From: Hygrophila difformis | Taxonomy: Eukaryota > Streptophyta > Magnoliopsida > Lamiales > Acanthaceae | NCBI GenBank assembly: GCA_030278955.1 | Contig: JAOANR010000010.1 | Span: forward strand, 27,468,174 to 27,532,173 | DNA: 64,000 nt | Direction: 5' to 3' | In this document: positions 1-11,116 of the stretch, piece after piece | Layout of the letters: each line of letters opens with the position of its first letter | How positions within the stretch are numbered: the first letter of the stretch is position 1 | Made by a program: the position numbers and the translations under genes | Notes under the pieces: model-generated | The model's input: only the letters and a program-made list of their open reading frames with translations | The model's database searches: none | What the model was told of the DNA's origin: nothing

Positions 1-99
1 GAAAAATAATATGTTTCTTAGCTTTCCTGCCTTTAATGAAGGTGTGGAAAAATTTAGAATTAATGTCGCTGGCCATGTTCCAATCCCTAGTTGATCTTT

Positions 100-1110
100 G
101 CAAGAAAAGAAGTTACTCCTCCTCCAAAATTTTAGCTAAATCCATGCTGAGGCTATGATGAAGTCTGGTGAGGAAAGAGTCTTCGAACCAGTTAGAGATT
201 TTTTCAATGCCCTCCAACCGGGCCCTGATACGACCTTTCCTCATGGCTGATGGTCGATCATTGTCCAGATGCCACTTTGAAGTTCTTCCCCTATAAGACT
301 CCATCTTTGTTAAAGTAGCTTCATGGGAATTCCAACTGTTCTGACAATATTTAGAAACTCCTTGTAGGATTGCCAAGCTATCCTATATTTGAACTGAGAG
401 GAAGGAACGCCAGTATTCGTAGCCTGCAGTGTTGTGATGCTCAAGAGAAGGGGGGCATGATACGATTGGAGTTTAGGCAGAACTCTAACAGTACTCTCCG
501 GGAAGGAATTAAGCCAATCTGAATTCTCCATGAAGCGATCCACACGGCGCTTAAGAGGGCCTCTAGACCAAGTATACTTATTGCCAAAAGTCTTGATGTC
601 ATGCATGTCGTTAGAATCCATCCAATTGCGAAGCTCACGGCACGAGTAAGAGAATTTTTGCCACCGTGAGACTCAGAGAGGGAAGCAATGCAGTTCAAAT
701 CTCCCCCAAATCAACCAAGGGCCTATGGAAGACGATTTGATCCGGACAATTGCGGCCACAACCAATTCGAGCGATAAATGTTAGGAGCCGCGTAGATGAA
801 GGTAACATGAAGGAAATAACTATGGGCAGTGATGCGAGTATCAATGAACTGAGAGTGACAATCCAATATCTGAATTTCAATATGATCCTTCCACAGGACC
901 CAAATTCCTCCTGAGAAACCAATAGCTTTGATATGGAATGAGTTATGAAAACCACTTCAACGAATAAACTGATCGGCTGTAATACCACTGATCCTAGGCT
1001 CCCTTAAGGTAATAACATCGACTTTCTTCTGCCGGGTCATGTCCTTAAATTCCCTATAAAAAGCTCTTGATCTCGCCCCCTGTACATTCCAACACGAAAT
1101 AGACAAATTC
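100..1110 (-). pseudogene. LINE ORF2 endonuclease and linker, broken
   Basis: Reading from about 1105 downward, the frames give an endonuclease start (a SCWNVQGA-type motif), then FSGGIWVLWKD, then an FGGDLN-like stretch, then the FGNKYTWS...RVDRFM motif near 560-620. All are typical of plant L1-type apurinic endonucleases. The 100-380 stretch (KWHLDNDRPSAMRKGRIRARL, then FEDSFLTRLHHSLS in another frame context) matches the linker between endonuclease and reverse transcriptase. The reading frame changes at least three times and carries stops, so no functional protein is made. The catalytic reverse transcriptase domain is not in the window. Confidence 0.65.
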
Positions 1111-1374
1111 ATAAGCAAAAGAAAAGAAATAGGGAAGGGACAGAGTTAAAACCTAGGAGGGAGACTGGAAGCCCTTAATGAAGCAGTGGGAATCCGATCC
1201 TCTCCTAGCTCCATGGGAAGATGCTCCTTGACATTCGGAGGGTCAGGCGGTCTGCCTTGCCAGGAATTAGCATTGAAGTTTCTGCTTCTAGTCATAGAAG
1301 GGTCTTCCACAGAAACCACTCTATGATTGGACGATGGCAGGGAGATGTTAGCTGAAAAAAGTCGAGCCCCCGAC

Positions 1375-2384
1375 TAGACCTGTCAAAACGGGCCTAGCCC
1401 GTTGGGCCGGCCCGCCCCGCAAGGTAAAAAATGTGGGGCGGGCTCAACTTTTAGAGGCCCGTTTAGATGCGGGCCTCAACGGGCCAACCCGCGGCGGGGC
1501 GGGCTTTTGCGCGTTGGGCCTGCTGTGGGGCGGGCTTACCCGCGGGCTTTGAGTTTTTTTTTTTTTAGTACATTGTGCATCGATTGAATTTATTATTCTT
1601 TAGTATGAATGTTTAACATAAAGTCATCAAACATTTAGATTATTGAATTGATTTTATATTGAATTATAAATCTTAACACAAATTATCTGTCTCTTCTAAT
1701 ATTTCCATGTTCATTAATAGTATGGGTATCAAGTTTTTAAGTTTAAAACTCCTTACTATTCTACTTATGAGTGCAAATAAATTTTTATTTTTTAAATATA
1801 AATTAATGAATTATGCCCATACAGTCTTACACAATAAAATACAAAATTTAGTTAATTATGTCCATATAGTCTTACATAATAAAATATAAAATTAATGAAT
1901 TATGCTCAGATCGTCTTACCTAATACAACTCTAGCAAAGACTTCATCTGTGAGACAAAAAATTTTAATCAGTCCAATCATTAATTATAAAACTTTTGTCA
2001 CACATATTATATTTTTCAAACTATAATATACTCATTTAGTATTAAAAATGGAATAATCATGAATTCTTTTAAAGAATTATTCAACAAACTCATATTAAAG
2101 TAAATAATTATGATAATAAATACACACTTACTTATTTATAATCATAAATACCAATTATAAATCTCTTTATTTCATTTTTAATATATATACATTAAAAAGT
2201 ACATCTAAATTTTATTTTTTTACAAATAAAAAAATAATAGTATTATTTAAATAAAGAGCCCGCGGGTCGGGCCTAGATATTTTGAGCACGTCCCACTTAG
2301 GCCCGCCCCGTTCAAGCATGCAAAAATACAGGGGCCCGCGTGGACCGGCCCGTTTCGCCCCGCGGGCCCATTTCGACACCTCTA
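1375..2384. mobile_element. hAT-like non-autonomous DNA transposon
   Basis: The ends are imperfect inverted repeats: the left begins TAGACCTGTCAAAACGGGCC and the right, reversed, begins TAGAGGTGTCGAAATGGGCC. Both are followed by GC-rich subterminal runs of GGGCC/GCCCG. This is the signature of plant hAT elements with TAGRNNTGTC ends. The flanks CCCCGAC and CCCCAAC could be an imperfect target duplication. The 1-kb interior is AT-rich and carries no transposase reading frame, so the copy is non-autonomous. It sits inside the LINE remnant and is therefore younger than it. Confidence 0.65.
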
Positions 2385-2671
2385 CCCCAACGGCTGTGGG
2401 ATGCCGGGTTTCGGTGACTGGTGAGTCAACATGAGGAGTGACGGGGTTAGGAGACCGAGGGGGGGAGAGATTTTCCAGGGTTGGTAGCAGCGGGGACACA
2501 AGGGGTTGTAGGGTTAGGGTTCGAGGGAAGACGATTAGGTATAGGGACAGTCGGATTGGATTTTTTGGGGGGCTTTAAATTGAACTTTTCAAAATGGAAC
2601 CAATATATAATTTCCTCAAATAATTTTTGATGAGCTAATTTCCTCAAATAATTCACTACAAGAAAAACACT

Positions 2672-2862
2672 GTTTACCGACCACCGTTTTGCGGGTCGGA
2701 TTTACCGACCGCAGGGCCGACCGCAAGTGGTGGTCGGCAAAATTAAGCCGTTGTGGGGTCCCGGATTAAAAGTCGACCAAATCACCGACCAATACGCTTG
2801 GTCGGTGATACCGACCGCGTTACCGACCGCAGCTGCGGTCGGTAACCTAGGGATTAAAATCC
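2672..2862. repeat. CACTA left subterminal repeat array (ACCGACCGCA)
   Basis: At least nine direct or inverted variants of ACCGACC(G/A) occur within 190 bp, including a compact palindromic block around 2810-2850 where GGTCGGTGATACCGACC is followed by CCGACCGCAGCTGCGGTCGG. In En/Spm-type elements such arrays bind the element-encoded TNPA-class protein. The matching role here is inferred. Confidence 0.75.
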
Positions 2863-2869
2863 CCAATTC

Positions 2870-3100
2870 GCGAACAGGACCAGACGCGAACAGCAACTCC
2901 CTCCCTCATTCTCTCTTGCGAACGTCGATTCCTCTGCCCCCCGACCACCCTTCCGACCGCCGCCGACGCCGCCGCCGTCGCCCTCCCGCGTTCGTGGAGC
3001 ACTTTCGAGCCACCCCCGCAAGTCCATTCGAGAAGGAGCAGTGGAGGTTTCTCTCGGAGGGAGCATTTCGAGTCCATTCGTGTAATCACCCAAGGTATTC
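2870..3100 (+). promoter_or_regulatory. Probable CACTA leader (non-coding first exon)
   Basis: This GC- and pyrimidine-rich stretch follows the left subterminal array and ends in a consensus-like splice donor (CACCCAAG then GTATTCG near 3090). The long open frame through it is arginine/serine/proline-rich with no similarity I recognise, so a 5' UTR exon of the downstream element gene is the better reading. The 800 bp that follow (3100-3890) are AT-rich and look like an intron. Confidence 0.4.
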
Positions 3101-3893
3101 GATTGACTACTCCTCCTCATTTTAGATATTCGATTGTTCAAAATTTTGCACCCATTTTTGTTGTGTTTCGTTTTATTAGCTTGAGGTTAAAATGACTTTA
3201 TTTTTTTAATTGATGTTGGAAATGAGATTATAGAAAGAATATTGAGTGTTGGACATTATGTTTGATATGTTTGTTAGCAAATTCGCAAAATAGGAAAAAA
3301 AAAATCGAGATTGCATGTGGCTAGATTCCGGGAAGCAGGCTGTTTTCGTAATTTGCGCACAAAATATTTAGATTCTAGAAATTATAAGCACATAATTGGA
3401 AAGCTCTCGTCGAGTAGATGAATTTGCATATATGATATGCTTAATTTGGATGTCGTATGAGAAACTTATGGTTTGTTGAACTATTTTTGGGTTGTTCTCA
3501 TCATTGGTTTTATAGTATTCATATTGTGCAAAGTGTTTGTTTATGATATAGGATGAACTTAGTATTTCAATTAGGCTTTACAGATGGATTGTATATTCGG
3601 AATGAATGTGGAGTTGTTGAATTGAAATAAGTTAAGTATAGGATGAACTTATTTTAGTTGATTGATTGGATTGAAATCAACTTGTCCACTTGAGATTATA
3701 GGTTAAATTGATTTAATTTAAAGGCAATTATACGATGACAACATATTCATGTAACATCCACTTAGTTTAATCCACCTTAGGGTAAATTAGAATTAAATTA
3801 ATTTAACGCATTGAATTAATGCAAGGGAACAAACCATGTAACATCCACTTAGTTTAAATTAACCAAAATGAGGAAAACATATTAATGTAGGTG

Positions 3894-4949
3894 ATGGACC
3901 GGAGTTGGATGTACCGCTCCCGTCGTGAATTGGGAGTATTGACCTCAGAATTTAAGAGTGGAGTTGATTTGTTCATGCTTATGTCTCATCAAAACCCAAA
4001 CGCCGTTCATAATTACCTCCTCTTAAATTGTAAAGAGATCGAACCGTACCTCGAGTAAGTTCTTATTATAATCTTTCAATTAGAAATATGTCAGTGCGTG
4101 TAACATAACCAAATTCCTTGTCTGACCAATAGGACATTCCAACAGCAGCTGCTGGAAGATGACCCTGGTCTAAGTGTTACAGATAGATGGGCAGCGCAGT
4201 CCGCAGACTTTTCTAAATGGTTTTTGAAATACGTGATCGAACATCCACCCGAGAATCCATGCATTTACCACGTAGCACAGGGCCCGCTTCCAATTGGTAC
4301 ATCATATCCTATGTACTTTACCAATGGAATGAAATTTCACACAGAATCTCATGGTAGGCAGAAGTCGACATACAATAGTGGAGTGTGTATAACGTCGGAA
4401 GAACAAGGTGACTACTACGGTATCATCGAAGAGATTATAGTCAAAGAATACCCTGCTTTGCCTATCAAGCAGACAACAGTCTTCAAATGCAGGTGGTTTG
4501 ACCCTCGCGAAGGAATTGGGACGCGAACTAATGCGAACTATAAGATTGTTGAAATAAACCACTCAAAATCTTTGAACGTATATGAGCCTTTTATTTTTGC
4601 CCATCAAGCCGAGCAAGTTTGCTATGTACCGTTCCCAACCAACAGACCAGCGGCTAATCGGAATGAGTGGTTGGTTGTTTGTAAAGTGAAACCACGAGGT
4701 ATAATAACGGTTAGGCAAGGGAAAGAGGCAGATGCATTCCAGGATGATGTTCCCGAGCATGGTTACATCAACACTGCAAATATCACGTCGATGCGAGAGC
4801 CCTTGATAGACGGTGAGGTGCAATATGTTGATCTACAACTCAACGAGGGTAATGAATTAGAATCTTCGATAGGCACTGAATCTACTTCAGAAGAGACTGG
4901 CAGGGATAATCCATCGCAGGAGACTTCGGATGAGGACTTTCAATTATAA
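3894..4949 (+). CDS. CACTA DUF4216-containing protein lacking the TNP2 transposase core (two exons)
   Basis: Exon 1 is 3894-4054 and opens with MDRSWMYRSR, the hallmark start of TNP2/transposase-associated proteins. The donor GTAAGT at 4055 and acceptor ATAG at 4131-4132 join GA to G in phase. Exon 2 is 4133-4949. The product is 325 residues. The later part (from about residue 80: FSKWFLKYV, then YFTNGMKFHTESHG, VFKCRWFDPREGIG, YVPFPTN) is the DUF4216 domain that normally closes TNP2. The DDE transposase region that should lie between is absent, yet both exons are open and in phase. This is either an internal deletion derivative or a retained accessory protein. It lies about 120 bp upstream of the Transposase_24 gene on the same strand. 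Confidence 0.75.
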
Positions 4950-5067
4950 AATGTGACAATCTAATTAATGTTTTTATTTTAATCATCTACAATAATATTG
5001 GTTTAAATAAAGTACATTCTTTGTGTAATATCCTCTTTCATGTTCTAATAATATTACACTTTTGCAC

Positions 5068-6881
5068 ATGAGTGACCAAGGGGGTGGCTCGTCATCGAGC
5101 ACTCCGCGTGGGACAAGGTCCCAACGGCGGGGTTCGGGGACCCCAGCGAGAGGGTCTCGACTTGCTTCTGCTCTACGGGCGGCCCGGGAGGCGTTTCAGC
5201 GCCAGACCGCAGGTATTTATCACAACTTGTGTTACATTTGATCTTTGTACTATTGTTTGTACTTACATTTACCGTTTCTGGAACAAAAGTGAATGAAGAT
5301 GGTTCAGAGGAACAGCTCGAGGATGCACCTGCAGGGACAATGACTGAGGTCCCAGAGACTCCCCCACCTCACACTCCAGGTACGAGTAATTCATAATTAT
5401 AATACTACGTTATTTATTTACATTTACATTTACCCTTTATGTACATTCATCGGTTCGGCGGGATCTACACAGGGGGCGCCTTCAGCCACCCAGACAGGTC
5501 GAGATAGGCTGCTCGTTGAGCCCAGGGACGATGGGGTGTAAGTGTTATGTCGTTTTATATTATATTTCGTATCAAATTTCCATTGACAGTACATACGTTG
5601 GTTTATATTTTATTTTTGTCGATTTATCATCATTGTATTCGACAGCATAGAGTTCTCAAACGCTGTGGTGAGGAAGATCACAGACATATATCCCATGCGG
5701 TCAGATATGAATGGGATAAGCTGGGGAAAGGTCACTCGAGAGACGAAAGATTTCTACTGGAATGAGTTCTTGGTATTTCATAAGTTTCTCAATATGATTT
5801 GGGATTATACTGTGAATTTGTACTTAACTTGATCTATATTAACCTGCAGAAAGTAGCTCGTTGGGCGCCGGAGCACGCAGGAGCTGTGAGAAAGGAATGG
5901 GAGAAAAAGAATATCGCTCGGTAATTTATAGTCTTAATTAATTAAATATTTGCATATCAAATGGGTTCACATGTAACTTCACATGATTAAAATTTCAGAT
6001 ACAAGGACTACACGCTCGACATAAGGAGCAAGAAGAAGCCCTACCCCGCAGACGAGTTGGTGTCAGAGGACTGGCAGCGGATCTGGGATTCCCCAGCATT
6101 TAAGGAGAAGTCAAAAAGGGGAAAGCTAAACAGGCGACGGGGACAGGAGGATGCACCGGCCCTCCCAACTCACATGGCGGGATCAAAGACATTCCTAGCC
6201 ACAAAAGATAAATTGGTATGTTTAGCATATTTACATTGAATAGTCAATCTTTTATGTGGTTTTTTGCTCTTGAGTTCTAGTCCTTGTCTTCCAGTCCACT
6301 GATCTGCAAAGGCCCGCGCATTTGCACGAGGTTCACGAGCACACACACACGCGGAGGCACGAGAAGGACAATTGGATTCGTGAGAGGTCGGCTCGAGTGC
6401 AGGTAAAAAATTGACATGTCTTCGATCCTGTTAAATATTTACCTATATCTACTAATTTGTGTCACATAATATGTTCTTTACTTATTTCACATGTTAAATA
6501 TAGGAGGAGTTCAATGCAGTTACCCAGACCTTGAGCCAGAACCCTGAGATTGGGCCTGACTTCGATCCTGACGATGTCTTCTACGACGTAGCCGGTGGTC
6601 ACGATAGACGCCACGCTGTATACGGCTTAGGATCGTTGGCGAAGTCTTTTAGGCCCGAAGGCAATTCTTCCACCACTGCTCCACCATCTGATTCCACTTA
6701 TGTGACGCAGGAGCAGTTTCAGCAGCTCACAGAGACTATTCAGCGAGTGTCACAGAGACAAGAGACTATGGCCGATCAGGTGGAGAGATTGCTAGGAGTC
6801 AGAGCCCCTCGTTCCCCTGGACACGGAGATGGAGATGACTTTGGAGGCGGCCTGGATGGAGGTGGTTTAGGTGCACATTGA
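5068..6881 (+). CDS. CACTA Transposase_24 family (TNPA-like) protein, eight putative exons
   Basis: The start at 5068 reads MSDQGGGSSSSTPRGTRSQR. Exons inferred from GT-AG sites and frame are 5068-5212, 5290-5379 (3' edge uncertain), one from about 5483 to 5538, 5646-5772, 5850-5920, 5999-6215, 6295-6402 and 6504-6881. Key segments are ITDIYPMRSDMNGISWGKV (exon 4), VARWAPEHAGAVRKEWEKK (exon 5), YKDYTLDIRSKKKPYPADEL (exon 6) and the coiled TYVTQEQFQQLTETIQRVSQ near the C-terminus. These match the plant Ptta/En/Spm (Transposase_24) family. Such proteins are thought to bind subterminal repeats. The exon 2 to 3 junction leaves a one-base phase conflict with the simplest sites. An alternative donor at GAG/GTCCCA would fix it, or the gene carries a lesion. 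Confidence 0.7.
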
Positions 6882-7218
6882 CTGTTGGGGGATGAGACTT
6901 GGTTAGTCTCTTTTTTAAATTTCATTGGTGGGATTCTTCTCTTTTTATTTATTTATGAGACGTGTAGATGTTTATACTTTGTAGAGAGTTTCAAGACTAG
7001 GTTAATGTTTTGCGTTTCACATTTTCACATTTCAAATTTCATTTTGGGATTGTGAAATGAGTTGTAGAATTGTGATTATACATGGACATGTGTTTAATTG
7101 TTGATGTTTATGAAATGGATCGCCATATTGTGCTGAATGTGAAATGAGTTGCCATATTTGTTGGTATTGATGCAGCAGGGATGGCTGTGAAAACAACCAT
7201 TTCTGGTGCATCCTACAG

Positions 7219-7545
7219 TTGGGTACCGACCGTACCCCCGACCGCAAAGTGGTCGGTGATTTACCGACCGCACCACCGACCGCATGTGCCGTCGGTAAGC
7301 GGTGGACCACGAGGTCCCCTGAATTGGGTACCGACCAAAATTCTGGGTCGGGTATTTGGTCGGGAAATCTGCCGGTCGGCAGTTTGGTCGGTAAATTTAC
7401 CGACCGACACTCCTTTGGTCGCCCCAGAATTCCCTACCAAGGGATTCCCGACCGTCATTTTGGTCGAGCGTGTGGTCGGTAACCCTGAGGACGACCAGCT
7501 TTTCTTGGTTACCGACTGCAAAATTCGGTCGGTAAACCCTGTTTT
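7219..7545. repeat. CACTA right subterminal repeat array
   Basis: Many copies of ACCGACC(G) and GGTCGGTA in both orientations lie just inside the right terminal repeat and mirror the left array. They extend about 320 bp, longer than on the left side. Confidence 0.7.
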
Positions 7546-7558
7546 TCTTGTAGTGATT

Positions 7559-8089
7559 AATCTCATATTTAAATTATACATGCATGTATAATTAACAATA
7601 AATCACGATAAAAAGTCACTAATCTATCTGCAGTAATTTATATGGATTGAACTACCACACACATTTGACTACACATTATTGCTTTAAAAAAAACCAATCT
7701 GCAGGTAAACACACTAAAATCAATTGATTACTCAAACTAAGAGGCTGCACTTCATAAAAAGTTTTTATTGGAATTAAAAAGCAAACTCTTCCACAAGAAA
7801 CGGACCGACGACCTTAATTAGATTCACATGCAGCGACATGATACCGAAAAAGCCCTAGCTCTCCGGATAGGTTACTATCCTGAATAGATTGATTCAGAAA
7901 CTCCTGAATATGCAATATTTGTGATATTTTGTGTTGGCGAGATGGAGCATTTAAAAACTTACTATATTCAACGCATCCACCAAGAAATAATATTTAAAAC
8001 TTCATAAATGGTATAATTAATGGCTGATTAATCCTCTTCCAAATTGGATGATGGCCAATTCTATGCAGTAATGTTTATAAACTTCAGGA
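7559..8089. other. Unannotated AT-rich spacer
   Basis: I see no open gene, RNA gene or element end in this stretch. It does contain the left copy (7971-7988) of an 18-bp direct repeat whose partner is just past the SINE tail. Confidence 0.4.
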
Positions 8090-8091
8090 GT

Positions 8092-8262
8092 TCGGGTCTT
8101 ACTCCAGTGGTCAAGTCTCCCGACTCCTAACTAATAGGTTGGGGGTTCGATCCCCATCCGACCACTATCCCTCCCCTTTTTCCTCATTTGTAATTTGTGT
8201 GGTTTGGATTCCCACATACCTTTGTCGACACATGAGTGTTAATGTTTAAAAAAAAAAAAAAA
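8092..8262 (+). mobile_element. tRNA-derived SINE with poly-A tail
   Basis: An A-box-like CTTACTCCAGTGG at 8098-8110 and a perfect B box GGTTCGATCCC at 8144-8154 lie 34 bp apart. A tRNA-unrelated body with a CTATCCCTCCCC stretch follows, then a 15-A tail at 8248-8262. This is the layout of plant SINEs transcribed by RNA polymerase III. It cannot fold as a tRNA: there are no acceptor-stem partners. The minus-strand element near 27090-27190 shares the post-B-box segment and is probably the same family. Confidence 0.65.
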
Positions 8263-9138
8263 TTTCTTCCCACGCATCCACCAAGAAATCTTTAAGGAGT
8301 AGCATGTGGCATCATGTTAAATTTTAACTAAAAGGTGTTGATTTGTTATTAAAAAGTGTTGAATCTATATTTTCACCATTAGTTCATTAATTTTGGAAAT
8401 ATTCATTTAGCACTTTTAAATAAATATTTAGTGCTTTTAAGTGATAATTTAGCATTTCAACAATTATTGAATCAACACAGAAACCTATTCCGCATTCGGT
8501 TGTGGTTCAAACATCATGGTGCATAGATTTTATCCGGTTACGGTACAACTCCTTGAATAGTATGCATGTACAGACATCACATATGATATTCCTCTCATCA
8601 CATAGAATATTAATCACAGAAAAAATCTCTCTCATCACACACACATAAAATATTCTTTCATCAAATAAAACATTTCTCTTATCACATAAAACATATCTCT
8701 CATCACATACATAAAGTATGCATGTACAGATGTATGCTCCAAAGCCAAGAGGTTGTAAAACAGTGACATCACAATGGGCCAGCAGAATATCTCTTCTTTT
8801 TGTGGTGCAAAATTTACGGAATCTAAAAAAGGACATTTACCCTCATTAATATATCAAATGACCGGAATATATATAATGAAAATTTGCAATAATGACAGGG
8901 ATAGGTCAGTACATGACTCTCAGCATTCTTTGTTGCCAATATATCATTTCAGTAAATCAAGATTCAGGTTAGGAACCGCACCCCTAGCCCTCTGCATTCT
9001 CGTATTTATTTTAGTAGTACATTTAATCTTATTTCTTCTTTTTTTGGATAATTAATCTTATTTCTTCTTATTATATTAGTATTTTTATTGCTAGTTTATC
9101 TATTAATTATCAATTAGTTAAACTTACCCTTAATTTAA

Positions 9139-9192
<54 letters not shown>

Positions 9193-10197
9193 TACTACTA
9201 CTACTAGTATTTCTCCCACACAATGGGCAAAAATTATAGGCAATATGAATAAAATTATCCAATTTAACAAATAAAATTGTTCAATTTTATGAACAATTTT
9301 ATTGTGTCGATTACATTCACCAACCTCCTTAAATTATTTTAAGCAATACATGATTAAATCTATACATTGCATAGAAATCGACCACCAAATGTTATTACCA
9401 ATATTTATATATTACAATTTAGTATCTTGAAAAATATTATTTATACTACAAACAATAGTTGAAAAGACAAAAATAAAAAAAACAAAGATAAAAATATTTC
9501 TACCCACGACTCTAATGTCATACATTGACAAAGAAAGTACGCGAAATCGTTTTGTACTCGATAATTGATTATTTATATTGATTCACCCTAAAGCATTGAG
9601 ACATTGGAAATTTCATTAAAATGTAGATATTTTCAAATTAAATTAGAAAAATATAAGAAATACTTTTGTAAATGAATCCATTGACAAATTAAAATAATTA
9701 TAGTTTCATCAACTTATTGTTGTATTGCAATTTATCTAATTTAGTTAATTTATCTAATACAAATATTTGCTATTCATTAGGGAATATAATATCAATTTAT
9801 AAAGTACTTGTTAGTAATTTACAATATATTCTTTATCTATAATTTCAATTAATAGAGTATTGGTTAAGAATAATAACAAATTTTAAAATTTTAATGAATT
9901 TTCACCTTACTTATTGTTTAACTTTGATTTAATATTATGGTAATGATTTAATTAGAAAAAAATATTCAAGTGTGGTCTTGTTAGAATCGTCTAGGTGTCT
10001 AGTTTTAGAATATATATTTTATATAATTTTTATTTGTACCTATTTTGAGATATGGAGAATTAAAGAAATGTAAAGGATTTGTATAGAAAAATAAAAGTGT
10101 ATTGGGAGTTGTGCAGAATAGTTAAAGTAATTACTTTATATGGGTTTTTAGAAACCATTATGATTCTAATTATATTTATATTAATTTAATTTATCTA
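8263..10197. other. AT-rich intergenic DNA without recognised genes
   Basis: This stretch holds short runs of CTCATCACAT-like repeats (8580-8710), an ATT/ACT microsatellite at 9140-9207, and otherwise AT-rich unique-looking sequence. Open frames here are short and compositionally random. I find no protein family. Confidence 0.4.
9140..9207. repeat. (ATT)n then (ACT)n compound microsatellite
   Basis: About 17 ATT units pass directly into five ACT units, which suggests a point mutation in one unit that was then amplified. Confidence 0.9.
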
Positions 10198-10270
10198 AAA
10201 AGGAAACGTGTCAAATTTCGTGGGACAGCTCAAAAAGGAATACGTGTCAACTTTCGTGGGACGGAGGGAG
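10198..10270. mobile_element. Stowaway-like MITE fragment (one end only)
   Basis: The right end GTGGGACGGAGGGAG followed by TA is the Stowaway/Tc1-mariner MITE terminus. A duplicated inner segment (CGTGTCAA-TTTCGTGGGAC twice) precedes it, but no opposite terminus was found, so it is truncated. Confidence 0.5.
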
Positions 10271-10377
10271 TATGTAGGTTACTCTTCATAAGGGGATTTT
10301 TTGTGAGAGAGAATTGATAAGTTACTGTTCATAAGGGATATTGTTTTTATATATTATATAGATATAGATATTGATAG

Positions 10378-10412
<35 letters not shown>
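10378..10412. repeat. (ATT)n microsatellite
   Basis: About 11 uninterrupted ATT units in AT-rich intergenic DNA. Confidence 0.9.
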
Positions 10413-10413
<1 letters not shown>

Positions 10414-10461
10414 CTTATTAATGATTTGTGTAGATGATATATGGCAGGTAGCTAGTTTGCA

Positions 10462-10797
10462 AGGAAAAAAACCACATATGGTCTCATAATTTTAAAAATT
10501 TTCCGAAATAGTCCCACAATTATTGAATTAGACGAATCCGTCCAATAACTACCATAATTTTCGCCCTACGCGTCCATGAACCCGGTATTTTTTTGCTAAT
10601 CATGGCCGAACCCGTCCGGTCGTCCCATAACTACCCTTCTCATTGCTGAACCCATCCCTCCATTAGGATAGTTATGGGACGGGTTCGGCAAAAATTAGCG
10701 AAAAAACCAAGTTCGGGACGGGTTCGTCTAATTCGATATTTATGGGATTATTTTAAAAATTGAAAAAACTTATAGGACTAAATGAGTTTTTTTTCCC
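10462..10797. mobile_element. Mutator-like MITE with long TIRs
   Basis: Inverted ends of about 80 bp run from AGGAAAAAAACCACATATGG to the reversed right end GGGAAAAAAAACTCATTTAG. Both continue through a shared GAATTAGACGAAYCCGTCC block. The direct repeat TAGTTTGCA (part of a 10-bp CTAGTTTGCA) flanks both sides, at 10453-10461 and 10798-10806. A 9-10-bp duplication plus long G-started TIRs fits Mutator-like elements. The 336-bp body has no reading frame. Confidence 0.75.
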
Positions 10798-11052
10798 TAG
10801 TTTGCATGGAGTGTAGATGAAGGATCAATATCATCATTAATACAAATTTAATTTCAACCATATATGCATGTCCAACTGTTTGGGCAGATACAATATTTAA
10901 TGTACATTATTAAATCTTTTAAGAGAAACTTAACCAAGAAATTAAAAACCTAACTTCCAACCTCCTACCTCCCATACTTGGTCCCGCCCACACTCCTTTT
11001 TTTATCCGCACTTTGGGTTTTAAGGTTTAGTTTGCGGACAGGTGTTCAAATT

Positions 11053-11053
11053 A

Positions 11054-11116
<63 letters not shown>
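11053..11116. repeat. (ATT)n microsatellite
   Basis: Roughly 20 ATT units about 730 bp upstream of the CER2-like start codon. Confidence 0.9.

Larger units (their letters stand above)
1..2600 (-). mobile_element. LINE (L1-type non-LTR retrotransposon) remnant, split by a hAT-like insertion
   Basis: Conceptual minus-strand translation, allowing for several frameshifts and stops, gives a plant LINE in the order ORF1 tail, AP-type endonuclease, linker to reverse transcriptase. The 5' side lies near 2580 and the element runs off the left edge before the reverse transcriptase core. It is interrupted at 1375-2384 by a GC-ended element. Order and family are clear from the endonuclease stretch. The 5' boundary is only approximate because no target duplication could be matched. 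Only a partial, inactive copy is present. Confidence 0.7.
2654..7555 (+). mobile_element. CACTA (En/Spm) DNA transposon, complete with TIRs and TSD
   Basis: The left end begins CACTACAAGAAAAACACTG and the right end, reversed, begins CACTACAAGAAAAACAGGG. Their first 29 bases differ at two positions. The 3-bp duplication ATT lies at 2651-2653 and 7556-7558, the length expected for CACTA insertion. Both ends carry dense subterminal copies of ACCGACCGCA or its complement, which serve as transposase-binding arrays in this superfamily. The 4.9-kb body holds a leader exon and two spliced genes on the plus strand. The transposase core (DDE part of TNP2) is missing, so the copy probably depends on a relative for movement. 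Confidence 0.92.

Noticed and set aside
2727..3125. Arginine-rich frame in the left CACTA end
   Set aside because: It overlaps the terminal repeat array and a probable 5' UTR exon. There is no domain and the composition is repeat-driven.
8098..8165. tRNA gene
   Set aside because: Only A and B boxes are present. Acceptor and anticodon stems cannot form and a poly-A tail follows, so it is a SINE.
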